The notes beneath the pieces were generated by a model, which did no database searches, had not been told where the DNA came from, and saw nothing but the letters and a program-made list of their open reading frames with translations. Of a stretch of 64,000 nt of DNA, positions 24,249 through 33,946 are shown one piece after another (the first letter of the stretch is position 1; each line of letters opens with the position of its first letter). A program made the translations under genes and the position numbers. This DNA is from Eubacteriales bacterium (GTDB lineage: Bacteria > Bacillota > Clostridia > Peptostreptococcales > Anaerovoracaceae): NCBI GenBank assembly GCA_028872475.1, contig JAQYMQ010000011.1, positions 1 to 64,000 of the forward strand, in the 5' to 3' direction.

Positions 24249-24956
24249 ATGGGAGAGAATAGTTTTATTCGTTTAAAAAACGTGAGTCGAAGTTATATTA
24301 TTGGTAATAAGACTTTTAAGGCGATTGATGATATTAGTGTAGATATTGATAAGGGTGAGTTTGTTGTGGTATTGGGACCAAGTGGAGCAGGAAAGAGTAC
24401 ACTTTTAAACCTTTTAGGAGCAATGGATTCTGCCACATCAGGAGAGATAATTATAGATGGCGAAGACATAGTTAAATATTCTGATTCAAAACTTACAGAG
24501 TTTAGGGCAAATAATGTTGGCTTTATTTTTCAGTTTTACAATATACTACCTACTTTAACAGTTTTTGAAAATGTAGAAATAATAAAAGATATAACTAAGA
24601 CGGATAAAAAAGCAGAAGAAGTTTTGGCAAGTGTTGGTTTACATGAACATAAGGATAAATTTCCTAATGAGCTTTCAGGTGGTGAGCAACAGAGAGTGTC
24701 CATTGCTAGAGCTGTTATGAAGAATCCGTCTTTATTATTATGTGACGAACCTACAGGAGCGCTTGACTCAAATACCGGAGTAGAGGTGTTGAAACTGTTA
24801 AAAAAACAAGCGGATGAGGGAACGACCGTTATTATTGTTACACATAATTCTTTAATTGCAGAAATGGCAGATAAACTAATTCATTTAAAAAATGGAAAGA
24901 TTGATAATGTTTATGTAAATCCTAATCCTAAAAAAATTGAAGAGGTGGTTTGGTAA
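24249..24956 (+). CDS. ABC transporter ATP-binding protein, MacB/LolD-like
   Basis: 235 residues. Walker A GPSGAGKS is at 43-50. The signature is LSGGEQQRVSIARA, Walker B is LLLCDEPTGALD, and the VTHNS H-loop follows. The family pairs with FtsX-like permeases and drives mechanotransmission or peptide/lipid export rather than classic transport. AGGGA before ATG 24249 is better than the GTG at 24237. One base separates its stop from the permease ATG. Confidence 0.93.
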   Translation: MGENSFIRLKNVSRSYIIGNKTFKAIDDISVDIDKGEFVVVLGPSGAGKSTLLNLLGAMDSATSGEIIIDGEDIVKYSDSKLTEFRANNVGFIFQFYNILPTLTVFENVEIIKDITKTDKKAEEVLASVGLHEHKDKFPNELSGGEQQRVSIARAVMKNPSLLLCDEPTGALDSNTGVEVLKLLKKQADEGTTVIIVTHNSLIAEMADKLIHLKNGKIDNVYVNPNPKKIEEVVW

Positions 24957-24957
24957 T

Positions 24958-27327
24958 ATGTTGAAACGAAAAATGTTAAGAGATATCAAGAAGAACATTT
25001 CTCAATTCATAGCAATCTTTTTTATGGTGATGATTGGAATTATGGTTTATACAGGCATAGAAGCATATATGACCGGTATGGAAAAGTCAGCAGATAGATT
25101 TTATGAAGAGACAAATTTATTTGATTTGGAATTGTATGGAAATGATTTTTCTAAAAAAGATATAGAAAAACTTAAGGATATTAAACATGTTAAGGATGCC
25201 GAAAGGAAGTTATCTATAAAAGCAGAATCGGGAAAAGAAAAAACACTGCTTGTAAATTTTATTGAAAGCAATAATATCTGTAAGTTACATGTAATCGAGG
25301 GTGAAAAGTTTGATGTAGATAAAAAGGGTGTTTACTTAGACGAACGATATGCTAAAGAAAATAATATAAAAGTTGGAGATTACATCAATATCAATTATGA
25401 CAGTATGAAACTTTCTGAAAAGGTTTTAGCGACAATTAATGTTGCAGATCATTTATATGATGTAAAGGATGATACAGAGATTTTCTCTAGTAGAAAAGAT
25501 TTAGGTTTTGCATATTTGTCTGTAAATGAAATTCCGGAAGCTTTCATTAAAGAAAAAATTATGAAAAAAATGAATATTCCAAACGAAAATATGTTCAATG
25601 CTGTGGTAAAGGACTTTGATTATAAAGAATATATACCTTTTAATAACATTATGATAGATGTTGACAGTAGTGAGAATATCAATTATGTAAAAGAGGAGTC
25701 GGTCTCCAAACTTTCTAATGCTCTTGTAGCAACGAAAAGGGAAGAAAATCGATCATATTCAACTTACCAAGGAGAAATCAATGAGGGTAGGGCGTATGTA
25801 GGTATTTTTTCAGGATTGTTTTTATTTATTGCATTACTTTCTGTTGTAACAACTATGACAAGGATTATAAAAAAACAAAGAGTACAGATTGGAACATTAA
25901 AAGCTATTGGATTTAAAAATTCCGTTATAATGAAGCACTATGTAGGCTATGCTTTTTGGATTTCTCTAGTTGCAGCTATATTTGGTTTGTTGATAGGTTA
26001 CTATGCTATCGGTGGGATGTTCATGCATATGCAGATGAGCTTTTTTGAACTTCCTGATGCCAGTGCAATAATGCACAGTTCATCATATGTAGTAGCAGTC
26101 GGCGTGGTAATTGTGACTTCTGCTATAGCTATGTTTACAGGACGAAGCATACTTATGGAAAAACCTGCAGAAACACTAAAAGTAGGCATATTGACATCGA
26201 AGAAGACAAATAAAAATTTCACGAAGGGTGGAATATTCAAAAAAATGTCTTTTTCAACTATTTGGAATATAAGGGATATATTTAGGAATAAAATCAGAGT
26301 CTCTATGGGTGTTGTAGGACTTATGGCATGCAGTATATTAATAATTTGTGCTATGGGTATGGCAAATACAATGGATCATTTTATTAAGGTGCAATTTGAA
26401 GATATTTGTAATTTTGAATATAAAACCACATTAAAAAAAGATATTACCAAAGAAGAGTTGAAAAGCTTGGAGAATAAGTATGGAGATAGTTCATCACAGA
26501 CACTTTTGATAGAAATAAAATATAAGGATGGTGAGAAATCATCTAATAATGCTTTTGTTAGTAATACTGGTGATATGTTAAGACCAATTAATAACGATTA
26601 TAAACCTATCAAATTCGATGACGATAGTGGCGTATATATGACATATAAATTAGCTGCGAATAAGGGGTATAAACTAGGAGATGAAGTCGAATGGAGAATT
26701 TACGGTAGTGATAAATACTATAAATCAAAAATAGTAGGCTTTAATAAGGACCCACAGAATCAAAATATTAGCATGACAAAAACTCATTTAGAGGCTTTCC
26801 ATGACATAGAATACAAGGCGGATTCTTTATATTCTATCAAAAAGGTAGACCGTAACTTGCCGGGCGTAGAATTAGTACAGAGTAGAAATAAGCTAAAAGA
26901 TTCTATGAATCATATGGTAAGTGTTATGAGGAGTATGATTTATGTAATTATAATCGTAGCAATTATGCTAGGTTTGGTGATTATTTACAGCATAGGGGTG
27001 TTATCTTATACAGAAAAACAGTATCAGTTTGCGACATTGAAAGTTTTAGGCTTTCCTGATAAGAAAATTAAGAGGATTTTTATTAAACAGAATAACTGGA
27101 TAGCGATTATATCAATTATATTAGGTTTGCCACTGGGATATCAGTTAACAAATTATCTGTTTGAAAACGCTATAGAGGAAACATATGATTTTTCGGCATA
27201 TATAGAGCCTATGACCTATATTGTTGCAGGAGTTGGTAGCTTTTTAGTTACATTGATAGTTTCGCAATTTTTGGCAAGAAAGATAAGGAAGATCGATATG
27301 GTATCCAGCCTAAAGGCCAGTGATTAA
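24958..27327 (+). CDS. FtsX/MacB-like ABC permease
   Basis: 789 residues. One N-terminal helix is followed by an extracytoplasmic region (about 45-265), then three helices (about 275-390, with the conserved RVQIGTLKAIGFKN coupling segment). A second helix and external domain follow (about 430-660), then three more helices (QFATLKVLGFPDKK). This is a duplicated FtsX layout like the SalY/BceB and YknZ-type exporters. The upstream GTG at 24937 overlaps the ATPase gene; AGGTGG before ATG 24958 fits better. No regulator or two-component system adjoins it. Substrate unknown; peptide or lipoprotein handling is plausible. Confidence 0.9.
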   Translation: MLKRKMLRDIKKNISQFIAIFFMVMIGIMVYTGIEAYMTGMEKSADRFYEETNLFDLELYGNDFSKKDIEKLKDIKHVKDAERKLSIKAESGKEKTLLVNFIESNNICKLHVIEGEKFDVDKKGVYLDERYAKENNIKVGDYININYDSMKLSEKVLATINVADHLYDVKDDTEIFSSRKDLGFAYLSVNEIPEAFIKEKIMKKMNIPNENMFNAVVKDFDYKEYIPFNNIMIDVDSSENINYVKEESVSKLSNALVATKREENRSYSTYQGEINEGRAYVGIFSGLFLFIALLSVVTTMTRIIKKQRVQIGTLKAIGFKNSVIMKHYVGYAFWISLVAAIFGLLIGYYAIGGMFMHMQMSFFELPDASAIMHSSSYVVAVGVVIVTSAIAMFTGRSILMEKPAETLKVGILTSKKTNKNFTKGGIFKKMSFSTIWNIRDIFRNKIRVSMGVVGLMACSILIICAMGMANTMDHFIKVQFEDICNFEYKTTLKKDITKEELKSLENKYGDSSSQTLLIEIKYKDGEKSSNNAFVSNTGDMLRPINNDYKPIKFDDDSGVYMTYKLAANKGYKLGDEVEWRIYGSDKYYKSKIVGFNKDPQNQNISMTKTHLEAFHDIEYKADSLYSIKKVDRNLPGVELVQSRNKLKDSMNHMVSVMRSMIYVIIIVAIMLGLVIIYSIGVLSYTEKQYQFATLKVLGFPDKKIKRIFIKQNNWIAIISIILGLPLGYQLTNYLFENAIEETYDFSAYIEPMTYIVAGVGSFLVTLIVSQFLARKIRKIDMVSSLKASD

Positions 27328-27538
27328 ACTTGATGAGCCGATATATTGAGTTACCAAATTTATAAGCGATATTTAATTTGCTTACCAATTTGTATAATTT
27401 ATTAGTTATATTGAACTTTTGATATTTAGGTATACAATTGCTGTAAAAGTATTAATGTTTATTTGTATTGTATAACACTAATTATAGTGATAAAATTAAG
27501 CATTATATTTAAATTCTTATTGTTATTGGAGGTGCAGT

Positions 27539-27802
27539 ATGAATGCAGTAATTACGGTAATTGGAAAAGACAGAGTAGGTATTTTAGCAGCTACTACTGC
27601 AGAGTTAGCTAAGGCAAATGCAAATATCCTAGAAGTATCACAATCGATTTTGGATGACTATTTTACAATGATGATGGTAGTTGAAATTGATGATATGAAT
27701 ATATCGTTAGAAGAATTACAGGATGTTTTAGATAAGAATGTTTCTAAAGTTAAGATTTTGGTAATGCATGAAGATATTTTTAATGCAATGCATACAATAT
27801 AG
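27539..27802 (+). CDS. ACT domain protein (UPF0237)
   Basis: 87 residues, a single ACT domain (MNAVITVIGKDRVGILAATTAELA..., ILEVSQSILDDYFTMMMVVEI). ACT domains bind amino acids or similar small ligands as regulatory modules. GGAGG sits before the ATG. The next gene, a UPF0210 protein, starts 9 bp later; this pair is conserved across many Firmicutes and archaea and suggests a ligand-sensing partner for the UPF0210 enzyme. Ligand unknown. Confidence 0.92.
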   Translation: MNAVITVIGKDRVGILAATTAELAKANANILEVSQSILDDYFTMMMVVEIDDMNISLEELQDVLDKNVSKVKILVMHEDIFNAMHTI

Positions 27803-27811
27803 GAGTAGATT

Positions 27812-29170
27812 ATGTTAAGTAAGACAAAAATTCTTGAAACAATAAGCATGATTCACGAAGAAAATCTTGATATTAGAACGATTACAATGGGCATATCATT
27901 GCTTGATTGTGCTGATGCTGACATCGATGTATCATGTGAGAAAATATACAATAAAATTTATAGGCTTGCAAAAGATTTGGTAAAAACAGGCGATATTATA
28001 GCGAAAAGATATGGTATTCCAATTGTGAATAAGAGAGTATCAGTGACACCGATTGCCATGCTTTTAGCAGTTAGTGGAGGCGATCCAATTAAATACGCAA
28101 AGACTTTAGATAGAGTTGCGTCTGATATAGGAATTGATTTTATCGGTGGTTATTCTGCTCTTGTACAAAAGGGATTTAGTGCCGGTGATTTAAAATTGAT
28201 TAAGTCAATACCAGAAGCGCTTGCTATGACAAATTATGTATGTTCTTCTGTAAATATTGGTAGCACAAAAGCAGGAATCAATATGGACGCCGTTAAAATA
28301 ATGGGTGGAATGGTTAAGAAAGCTGCTGAACTTACTAAGGATAGACAGTGTATCGGTGCTGCTAAATTAGTAGTTTTCTGTAATGCACCTGAAGACAACC
28401 CGTTTATGGCAGGGGCGTTTCATGGACCGGGTGAACCTGATGTAATCCTTAATGTAGGAGTTTCAGGTCCTGGTGTTGTGAGAGCGGCATTACAAAAATT
28501 AGATGACAAAGCAGATTTACAGGCTGTTGCCGACCTTATTAAAAAGACAGCATATAAGGTTACAAGAATGGGACAATTAGTTGGCGAAGAAGCTTCAAAA
28601 ATGCTTGGCATACCATTTGGTATTATAGACCTATCTCTTGCACCTACACCGGCTGTTGGTGATTCTGTTGCTCATATTCTTGAAGAGATTGGCTTGGAAC
28701 AGGTTGGAGCGTGCGGTACAACGGCTGCGTTGGCAATGCTTAACGACGCTGTTAAAAAGGGTGGTGTAATGGCTTCATCTAATGTTGGCGGATTATCCGG
28801 AGCATTCATTCCTGTTTCAGAAGATGCCGGCATGATAGCAGGTGCAGAAAGTGGTGCACTTATTATTGAAAAATTAGAAGCTATGACTGCTGTATGTTCG
28901 GTAGGTCTTGATATGATAATTATTCCGGGAGATACACCGAATGAAGTCATTTCAGCGATTATTGCTGACGAAGCTGCTATTGGAATGATTAACTCTAAGA
29001 CAACTGCTGTAAGGGTAATTCCTGCAATTGGATTATCAGAAGGCGATAAGCTTGATTTTGGTGGGCTTCTTGGATATGGTCCAATTATGAGTGTAAATAA
29101 AAAGTCGCCTGCAAAGATGATAAATCGCGGTGGTAAGATACCTGCACCAATTCAGAGTTTAAAGAACTAG
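27812..29170 (+). CDS. UPF0210 / PFL family (DUF711) protein
   Basis: 452 residues, matching the UPF0210 family in full length. Motifs include [14 protein letters not shown], the Gly-rich [12 protein letters not shown], and the [18 protein letters not shown] block. The structure is reported as related to glycyl-radical enzyme barrels, but the family lacks the glycyl radical loop and its chemistry is unknown. It pairs with the ACT gene just upstream (9 bp), apparently as one transcript. Confidence 0.9.
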   Translation: MLSKTKILETISMIHEENLDIRTITMGISLLDCADADIDVSCEKIYNKIYRLAKDLVKTGDIIAKRYGIPIVNKRVSVTPIAMLLAVSGGDPIKYAKTLDRVASDIGIDFIGGYSALVQKGFSAGDLKLIKSIPEALAMTNYVCSSVNIGSTKAGINMDAVKIMGGMVKKAAELTKDRQCIGAAKLVVFCNAPEDNPFMAGAFHGPGEPDVILNVGVSGPGVVRAALQKLDDKADLQAVADLIKKTAYKVTRMGQLVGEEASKMLGIPFGIIDLSLAPTPAVGDSVAHILEEIGLEQVGACGTTAALAMLNDAVKKGGVMASSNVGGLSGAFIPVSEDAGMIAGAESGALIIEKLEAMTAVCSVGLDMIIIPGDTPNEVISAIIADEAAIGMINSKTTAVRVIPAIGLSEGDKLDFGGLLGYGPIMSVNKKSPAKMINRGGKIPAPIQSLKN

Positions 29171-29430
29171 GAAGTTGGAAAATACAGTTTGGAAATATTT
29201 ATAATAATATGATTTTAACAAATATGATATATAAAATATAGAGTGTTTTAAATAAGTAAAGATGATCTTATCCATGTATATTTAAATATATTTGTAACAA
29301 TATAGTTTATAGCAATATAGTTTGTGGCGATATTACTTCAATTGATAGTTATTGTGTCATATTTATATTGGTAAAAATTTGCATTGGCAATTAAATTTTA
29401 TATTTTATATCAATAGAATAGAAAATAATA
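29171..29430. other. AT-rich gap before tmRNA with an imperfect tandem repeat
   Basis: No gene seen. CAATATAGTTTATAG (29298-29312) is followed directly by CAATATAGTTTGTGG (29313-29327). Confidence 0.5.
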
Positions 29431-29472
29431 TATAATGAATAAGCATAGATAGTTTAGTTAGTCTATGCTTTT
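29431..29472 (+). promoter_or_regulatory. Candidate tmRNA promoter -10 and leader hairpin
   Basis: TATAAT at 29431-29436 (no good -35). A 9-bp hairpin AAGCATAGA/TCTATGCTT (29441-29449 and 29462-29470) with TTTT after it lies directly before the mature tmRNA. It would be removed by 5' processing, or it terminates upstream transcription. Confidence 0.4.
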
Positions 29473-29476
29473 ATAT

Positions 29477-29836
29477 GGGGATGTAATGGTTTCGACAGGG
29501 GTGTGGAAACAAGATAAGCGAGCCGTAGCTTGTATGATCTACGATAAAAACATACTCGTTAAATACAAACGCTAAAAATAATAACAATTTCGCATTTGCT
29601 GCCTAATTAACGCAGCCGCGCATCAAGCTCAGTTTACCTATGGGTTGAGTATATGATGTCATTACATAGGGAACCTTCTTGCCTAAGTCTGTAAGCAAGA
29701 AGATTTGCCAGGCTAGTTGATTCTGTGCGGTGTCTTTGACGCACAGTTGATACGAATAAATTATCAGAGACTGCGCTCGGAGAAATTCTTCTGGAAATGC
29801 TTTTGGACACGAGTTCGACTCTCGTCATCTCCACCA
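29477..29836 (+). ncRNA. ssrA: tmRNA (SsrA)
   Basis: 360 nt. The 5' end GGGGATGTAATGGTTTCGAC and 3' end with TTCGACTCTCGTCATCTCCACCA form the tRNA-Ala-like domain (GGGGATG pairs with CATCTCC, encoded CCA). The tag frame is at 29571-29606: resume codon GCT and peptide AKNNNNFAFAA before TAA. tmRNA with SmpB rescues stalled ribosomes and tags the nascent chains for proteolysis; smpB is not in the window. A terminator follows 8 bp later. Confidence 0.97.
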
Positions 29837-29843
29837 TAACACG

Positions 29844-29876
29844 ATAAACCATTGATATTACAATGGTTTATTTTTA
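29844..29876 (+). terminator. Terminator of tmRNA
   Basis: 11-bp stem ATAAACCATTG/CAATGGTTTAT with an ATATTA loop, followed by TTTTAG. Confidence 0.85.
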
Positions 29877-30038
29877 GTATAATATTAAAGAAAGCAGGGA
29901 AATATAATGAGTATGGATGATAATATTTATTTAGCTTGAAAAATATATATTTTTCTGTTTTACGCAATAGATTACAAACATTTGAGGATTGAGCTTTGAC
30001 TTAATTCTCTTTTTTTATAGTTAAATATAAATTGGATG

Positions 30039-30069
30039 TTGATTATAACGTAACGTAATAGTTTATAAT
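30039..30069 (+). promoter_or_regulatory. Predicted MerR-type promoter with 19-bp spacer
   Basis: TTGATT (30039-30044), 19 bp, TATAAT (30064-30069). An over-long 19-bp spacer is the hallmark of promoters activated by MerR-family proteins, and the spacer holds the repeat AACGTAACGTAA. It lies just upstream of the MerR gene, so autoregulation is likely. Confidence 0.6.
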
Positions 30070-30091
30070 ACAAATTGTTAGGAGGCTATGA

Positions 30092-30607
30092 ATGATGTAT
30101 AGGGTAAAAAAGGTTAGTGAAATTACCGGTGTATCGGTGCGTACATTATATCACTACGATGAAATTGGATTATTAAAATCACAAAGAGAAGAAAATGGAT
30201 ATAGGTATTATACAGATGAAGATTTATCTGTTTTACAAACAATACTTTTCTATAAATATTTAGGGTTTTCATTAAAACAAATAAAAGGATTGCTTGATCA
30301 AGAAGATACAAAGCTTATACAACATTTAAAGAATCAGTTAAATTTAATGATTGATGAGAAAAAAAGGCTTCTAACACTTATTGATACATTAGAAAAGACT
30401 ATAGAATCTAGTGAAAGGAGAGTTGCTATGTCTACAAAAGAAAAATTTAAAGGATTTGCCTATAAAGACAATGAAAAATATAGACAGGCTACAATTGATT
30501 TGTATGGCAAAAAAGTTGTCGACGAAGCTGCAAAAAGACAAGAAGGTAAAGAGCAGGAAGTGATAGATGGATTTAATCAAATTTTTTCAACTTATCAGAA
30601 AATATGA
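30092..30607 (+). CDS. MerR family regulator, TipAL-like (N-terminal part)
   Basis: 171 residues. The MerR HTH (YRVKKVSEITGVSVRTLYHYDEIGLL, 1-70) and dimerisation coiled coil (about 75-110) are intact, followed by the start of a TipAS antibiotic-sensing domain (KFKGFAYKDNEKYRQATIDLYG...). The protein ends at TGA 30605-30607 inside the expected TipAS domain. The remainder is encoded in another frame by the overlapping frame at 30604. One extra A in the AAAA run near 30597-30600 would restore a single product of about 250 residues. GGAGG precedes the start. As a bare DNA-binding dimer it could still act, but drug sensing would be lost unless the second half is supplied. Confidence 0.85.
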   Translation: MMYRVKKVSEITGVSVRTLYHYDEIGLLKSQREENGYRYYTDEDLSVLQTILFYKYLGFSLKQIKGLLDQEDTKLIQHLKNQLNLMIDEKKRLLTLIDTLEKTIESSERRVAMSTKEKFKGFAYKDNEKYRQATIDLYGKKVVDEAAKRQEGKEQEVIDGFNQIFSTYQKI

Positions 30608-30843
30608 TTAATGGCATTCTAGCTACAGGTGCCAAAAACTTAGCATTGGCGAAGTCTTTACATGAGCATATATGTAGATATGCGTTTGATTGTTCAAATG
30701 AAGTGTTTTCCAGTTTGGGTTATGGTTATGTCAAAAATCCGGAATTTAAAATGAATATAGATAAGTTTGGAGAGGGAACGGCGCAATATACTTGTGAAGC
30801 AATACAAGCTTATGTAGCTAACTGTTTAGGTAAGACTATATAA
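30604..30843 (+). pseudogene. TipAS effector-domain C-terminal half in a shifted frame
   Basis: 79 residues, starting at the ATG that overlaps the preceding TGA (ATGA). HEHICRYAFDCSNEV and FKMNIDKFGEGTAQYTCEAIQAY match the second half of the TipAS fold. No ribosome site of its own is seen, so expression would need translational coupling or frameshifting. I classify it as the displaced 3' part of one broken gene. Conservation of the residues suggests the break is recent, a sequencing error, or tolerated as a split gene. Confidence 0.75.
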
Positions 30844-30858
30844 GAGTATTGAATATAG

Positions 30859-31881
30859 TTACTCTATACGATAATCATTATCCCTAAGCATTTCATCACG
30901 TAAAAATCTGAACTTGATATTTGGATATTTATTTTCCAAATGGTTTTTATTGGATTTTTTATGACCAACAGCACTTGAGATGTGCTTGCTGTTTGAATAT
31001 ATTTTGAGTTCAGATACATTAAAATTATTTAATATGATATTAGAAATTTGGCTATCTATACGTTCAAGTGCGATAGCTGATTCTACAATTTGTCTAAAGG
31101 CAGGATGATAATTTCCTGCTTTTATATTGTAATCATTTATGAGGTCTGTACTTTTTAGACCGACTCTAATAATCTGTATATCTGCATCATCAATGATTTT
31201 ATACATTTCTTTAGTAATATTTAAAACTTTATCTTCGCTAAGTGGGACATAAGTACCATTATTTAGCATTTCTAATAATTCTGTGTCAGGTAGTACCATT
31301 GTAGGGTATAGTCTGGCGATAGCAGGTTTTAATTGTACAAGTTGATTGGCGCTAAATATTGATTTTTCAAAATTATCCTTTGGGAGCCCTATCATTAACT
31401 GTATTCCAAGTGTAAATCCGTAATTTTTTATTAGCTCACATGCTCTATATACATCTTCAACGGAATGTCCACGCTTGGAAGCAGTCAGAACGTCCTTATC
31501 AAACGATTGTACACCTAATTCTATAATATCTACGTAATACTTTTTTAAGTTAACTAAAATAGTTTCATCTACGTAATCAGGTCTTGTAGACAAATGAATT
31601 TTATGAATTTTGCCATCTAATTTGTATTTTTTTGCTACTTCTAAATACTTGTTTTGCAAGGAAATATCAAGCCCTGTAAAGCTGCCGCCATAAAAGGCTA
31701 CTTCTATTGTTTCTATTTTATTTTTATCTATTGTTGTCAAATGTTTTTCAATAATATCAATTACATCTTGAGTATCGGGTGATTTACTTCTTGCGGTAAT
31801 AATTTTTTGGTTGCAAAATACACAGTCGTTATTACAACCGTTATGTGGAATAAATATTGGAATTATTGCGTGCTTTTTCAT
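30859..31881 (-). CDS. Radical SAM protein, Elp3-like family
   Basis: 340 residues. The radical SAM cysteines are C16, C20 and C23 (GCNNDCVFC), next to FIPHNG and followed by EVAFYGGSFTG. This family is a bacterial relative of the Elp3 radical SAM domain without the acetyltransferase half. In many Clostridia it lies near rnc/smc; here it stands alone, between the TipAL-like gene and msrA. The C-terminus (DNDYRIE) is complete. tRNA or cofactor modification is possible; the reaction is unknown. Confidence 0.88.
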   Translation of the reverse strand: MKKHAIIPIFIPHNGCNNDCVFCNQKIITARSKSPDTQDVIDIIEKHLTTIDKNKIETIEVAFYGGSFTGLDISLQNKYLEVAKKYKLDGKIHKIHLSTRPDYVDETILVNLKKYYVDIIELGVQSFDKDVLTASKRGHSVEDVYRACELIKNYGFTLGIQLMIGLPKDNFEKSIFSANQLVQLKPAIARLYPTMVLPDTELLEMLNNGTYVPLSEDKVLNITKEMYKIIDDADIQIIRVGLKSTDLINDYNIKAGNYHPAFRQIVESAIALERIDSQISNIILNNFNVSELKIYSNSKHISSAVGHKKSNKNHLENKYPNIKFRFLRDEMLRDNDYRIE

Positions 31882-32014
31882 TTGGTTGACATTCCTTTTT
31901 GAATTGTTTTGTTTAATTAAGCTGAGTTATTTTGTGATTAATTAGGTTATGATTTTTAGTAGCTTATTTATTAAATATCAATGGTTAGATAACTTTTAAA
32001 TTAATTATTTTGTA

Positions 32015-32572
32015 TTACAGTTTTATTTTTAAAATTTGTACTGCCGGCTTTATGTACTCTTCTGGAAGTATATTATAATTCGCTAAAATACTCATTCTAG
32101 TTGGATTGATATGACAATATCCGTTAGGATTTTTTTCTAAGTATTTTTGATGATAGTCTTCTGCATCATAATAATTCTTCATTTCTTCAAATTCAACTGA
32201 GAAAGGAGTATAGATTGTTTTTTCTATATCGATTATTTTTTGAATAATATTCTTGCTTTCCTCGTCTACATAATAGATTCCTGCCTGATATTGATATCCT
32301 TTGTCAACCCCCTGTCTACTTGGTGTCGTAGGATTAATTACAGAAAAGAATACAAACAATAGACGTTCAAGTGAAATTATTTCACTATCATATCTTATAT
32401 GTACAGCTTCTTTAAAACCGGTCATTTTATAGCATACTTCCTCATAAGTTGGCTTATTATCATTATATCCATTTACATATCCGGATTTTACCTCGATTAC
32501 GCCATTGAGCATTGAGTATAGTTTTTCCATTCCCCAAAAACAACCGCCTGCAAGATAAATTTCTTTTTTCAT
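32015..32572 (-). CDS. msrA: Peptide methionine sulfoxide reductase MsrA
   Basis: A 185-residue single-domain MsrA that reduces the S-epimer of methionine sulfoxide. The catalytic motif is GGCFWG with C11, a cysteine and not selenocysteine. Other conserved blocks are VKSGYVNG, TPSRQGVDKGYQYQAGIYY and NYYDAEDYHQKYL. The frame opens at a GTG at 32584, but AAGG abuts that codon, so the ATG at 32572 is the better start. There is no MsrB domain or gene beside it, so R-epimer repair must come from elsewhere. Confidence 0.94.
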   Translation of the reverse strand: MKKEIYLAGGCFWGMEKLYSMLNGVIEVKSGYVNGYNDNKPTYEEVCYKMTGFKEAVHIRYDSEIISLERLLFVFFSVINPTTPSRQGVDKGYQYQAGIYYVDEESKNIIQKIIDIEKTIYTPFSVEFEEMKNYYDAEDYHQKYLEKNPNGYCHINPTRMSILANYNILPEEYIKPAVQILKIKL

Positions 32573-32793
32573 TATTTTAAGCACCTTTCACTATTATAAT
32601 TTTTAATAATAATTTTCCATATTGTATCCATATTTTATATATAACCTTTTATATAACCTGAATATTTACTTTTGTATAATCAAAATATTAAGCTTGATAT
32701 TTGATTTTTAATACAATTCTATTATTAATTATATTATACTTGATAGAGTAGATTTAAACGCAAAATGGTATAAATAATTATAAATAAGGCAAA

Positions 32794-33813
32794 ATGGCTA
32801 AAAAAAGAAATAAAATACAAGTTAATAAAGGATTTAAGGATTTTTCTTTGGATCTTAAAGATGGCAATATTTATGGCGCAATTTATTTTATTGGTAGTGA
32901 AGAGTTGTTGATAGATTGGGCGATAAGTTCGGTTGTAAGTAGATATATCAATGAGGCAGTTTTAGAGATTGACATGGTTAAGATTGATTTGGATAATGCG
33001 ACTTTTGATTTTGTACTTTCAGTGTGTGAAATGCCAGCTATGTTGTCTGAAAAGAAAGTTGTTGTCATTAAGAATTACGGTGGAGAGTTTGGCGATAATT
33101 TTATAAGTTACTTGGAAACTATTAGCGAAGATGTCGTTGTAATTATTACTACTAATTCATTAAATGATAAGCTAGTAAATGCTGTTTCTGATGATAAGGC
33201 TTATCAGATGGAGACAATAGATAGACCTGAGCTTAAGAATTTTATTAAAAAAAGACTAAAGGGATTTAATAAAAAAATAGATAATGTAAATATTTCTCTA
33301 TTGATTGATGAATCGCATTACTATGATAAGGATAGCGATTATAAATTATATAATTTTGAAAATGATTTAATGAAGATTGCCTATCTATCAGAGGATGTAC
33401 TGGTTGATGAAAATTCTATAAAAGATGGATTATCGTATACATTAGAAAAAAGTATATTTGCAATTTTTGATTCATTAAATGCTTCAAATAAAAAGAAGGC
33501 TCTGGATACATATAAGGATTTAATTTTAGCTGGTGAGGATAATTTTAAAATACTGGGAAGCCTTGTATATCAACTTGAGCTAATGTATCAGATAAAAGAA
33601 TTATCTAATGCAGGATACAATCTTAATGATATTAATGAACGGCTTAAAAATTATAATTTCGTACAAATAAAGATTGCGAATAAAAATGTTAGGAATATGG
33701 AAATTAATCATATTGCTGAGTTATTATACTATGCGTTTGATATAGATGCCTTAGTTAAAAGTGGCAAAATTGATGCCGATGTAGCGATAGAATTACTCAT
33801 TATGCAATATTAG
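32794..33813 (+). CDS. holA: DNA polymerase III delta subunit
   Basis: 339 residues. HolA is the clamp-loader subunit that opens the beta clamp. Family features include GAIYFIGSEELLIDWAI near the N-terminus, a Walker-like but non-catalytic first domain, and the C-terminal helical domain with EKSIFAIFDSLNASNKKKAL and NFKILGSLVYQLELMYQIKEL. Length is normal. It is divergent from msrA and stands alone; rpsT, its frequent neighbour, is not adjacent. The ribosome site before the ATG is weak (AAGGC). Confidence 0.9.
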   Translation: MAKKRNKIQVNKGFKDFSLDLKDGNIYGAIYFIGSEELLIDWAISSVVSRYINEAVLEIDMVKIDLDNATFDFVLSVCEMPAMLSEKKVVVIKNYGGEFGDNFISYLETISEDVVVIITTNSLNDKLVNAVSDDKAYQMETIDRPELKNFIKKRLKGFNKKIDNVNISLLIDESHYYDKDSDYKLYNFENDLMKIAYLSEDVLVDENSIKDGLSYTLEKSIFAIFDSLNASNKKKALDTYKDLILAGEDNFKILGSLVYQLELMYQIKELSNAGYNLNDINERLKNYNFVQIKIANKNVRNMEINHIAELLYYAFDIDALVKSGKIDADVAIELLIMQY

Positions 33814-33866
33814 ATATTAAATTTTAAAGCATGCAATTTTTATAGTTTATTATGCGATTTTAGTTG

Positions 33867-33894
33867 TTGTTCTTTATAGCAAATAAGATATAAT
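33867..33894 (+). promoter_or_regulatory. Predicted promoter of nfnAB
   Basis: TTGTTC (33867-33872), 16 bp, TATAAT (33889-33894), about 53 bp before the nfnA ATG. Confidence 0.5.
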
Positions 33895-33946
33895 AATAAG
33901 TGGTGATAACGTAAGCTTTATGTTTGTTTTTTGAAGGAGAGAGTTG

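Noticed and set aside
27328..27538. Riboswitch before the ACT gene
   Set aside because: No conserved aptamer core recognised; only AT-rich DNA with weak promoter-like boxes (TTGAAC, TACAAT).
30605..30607. TGA of the TipAL-like gene as selenocysteine
   Set aside because: The downstream coding sense is in another frame; reading through meets a stop (TAG) after three codons.
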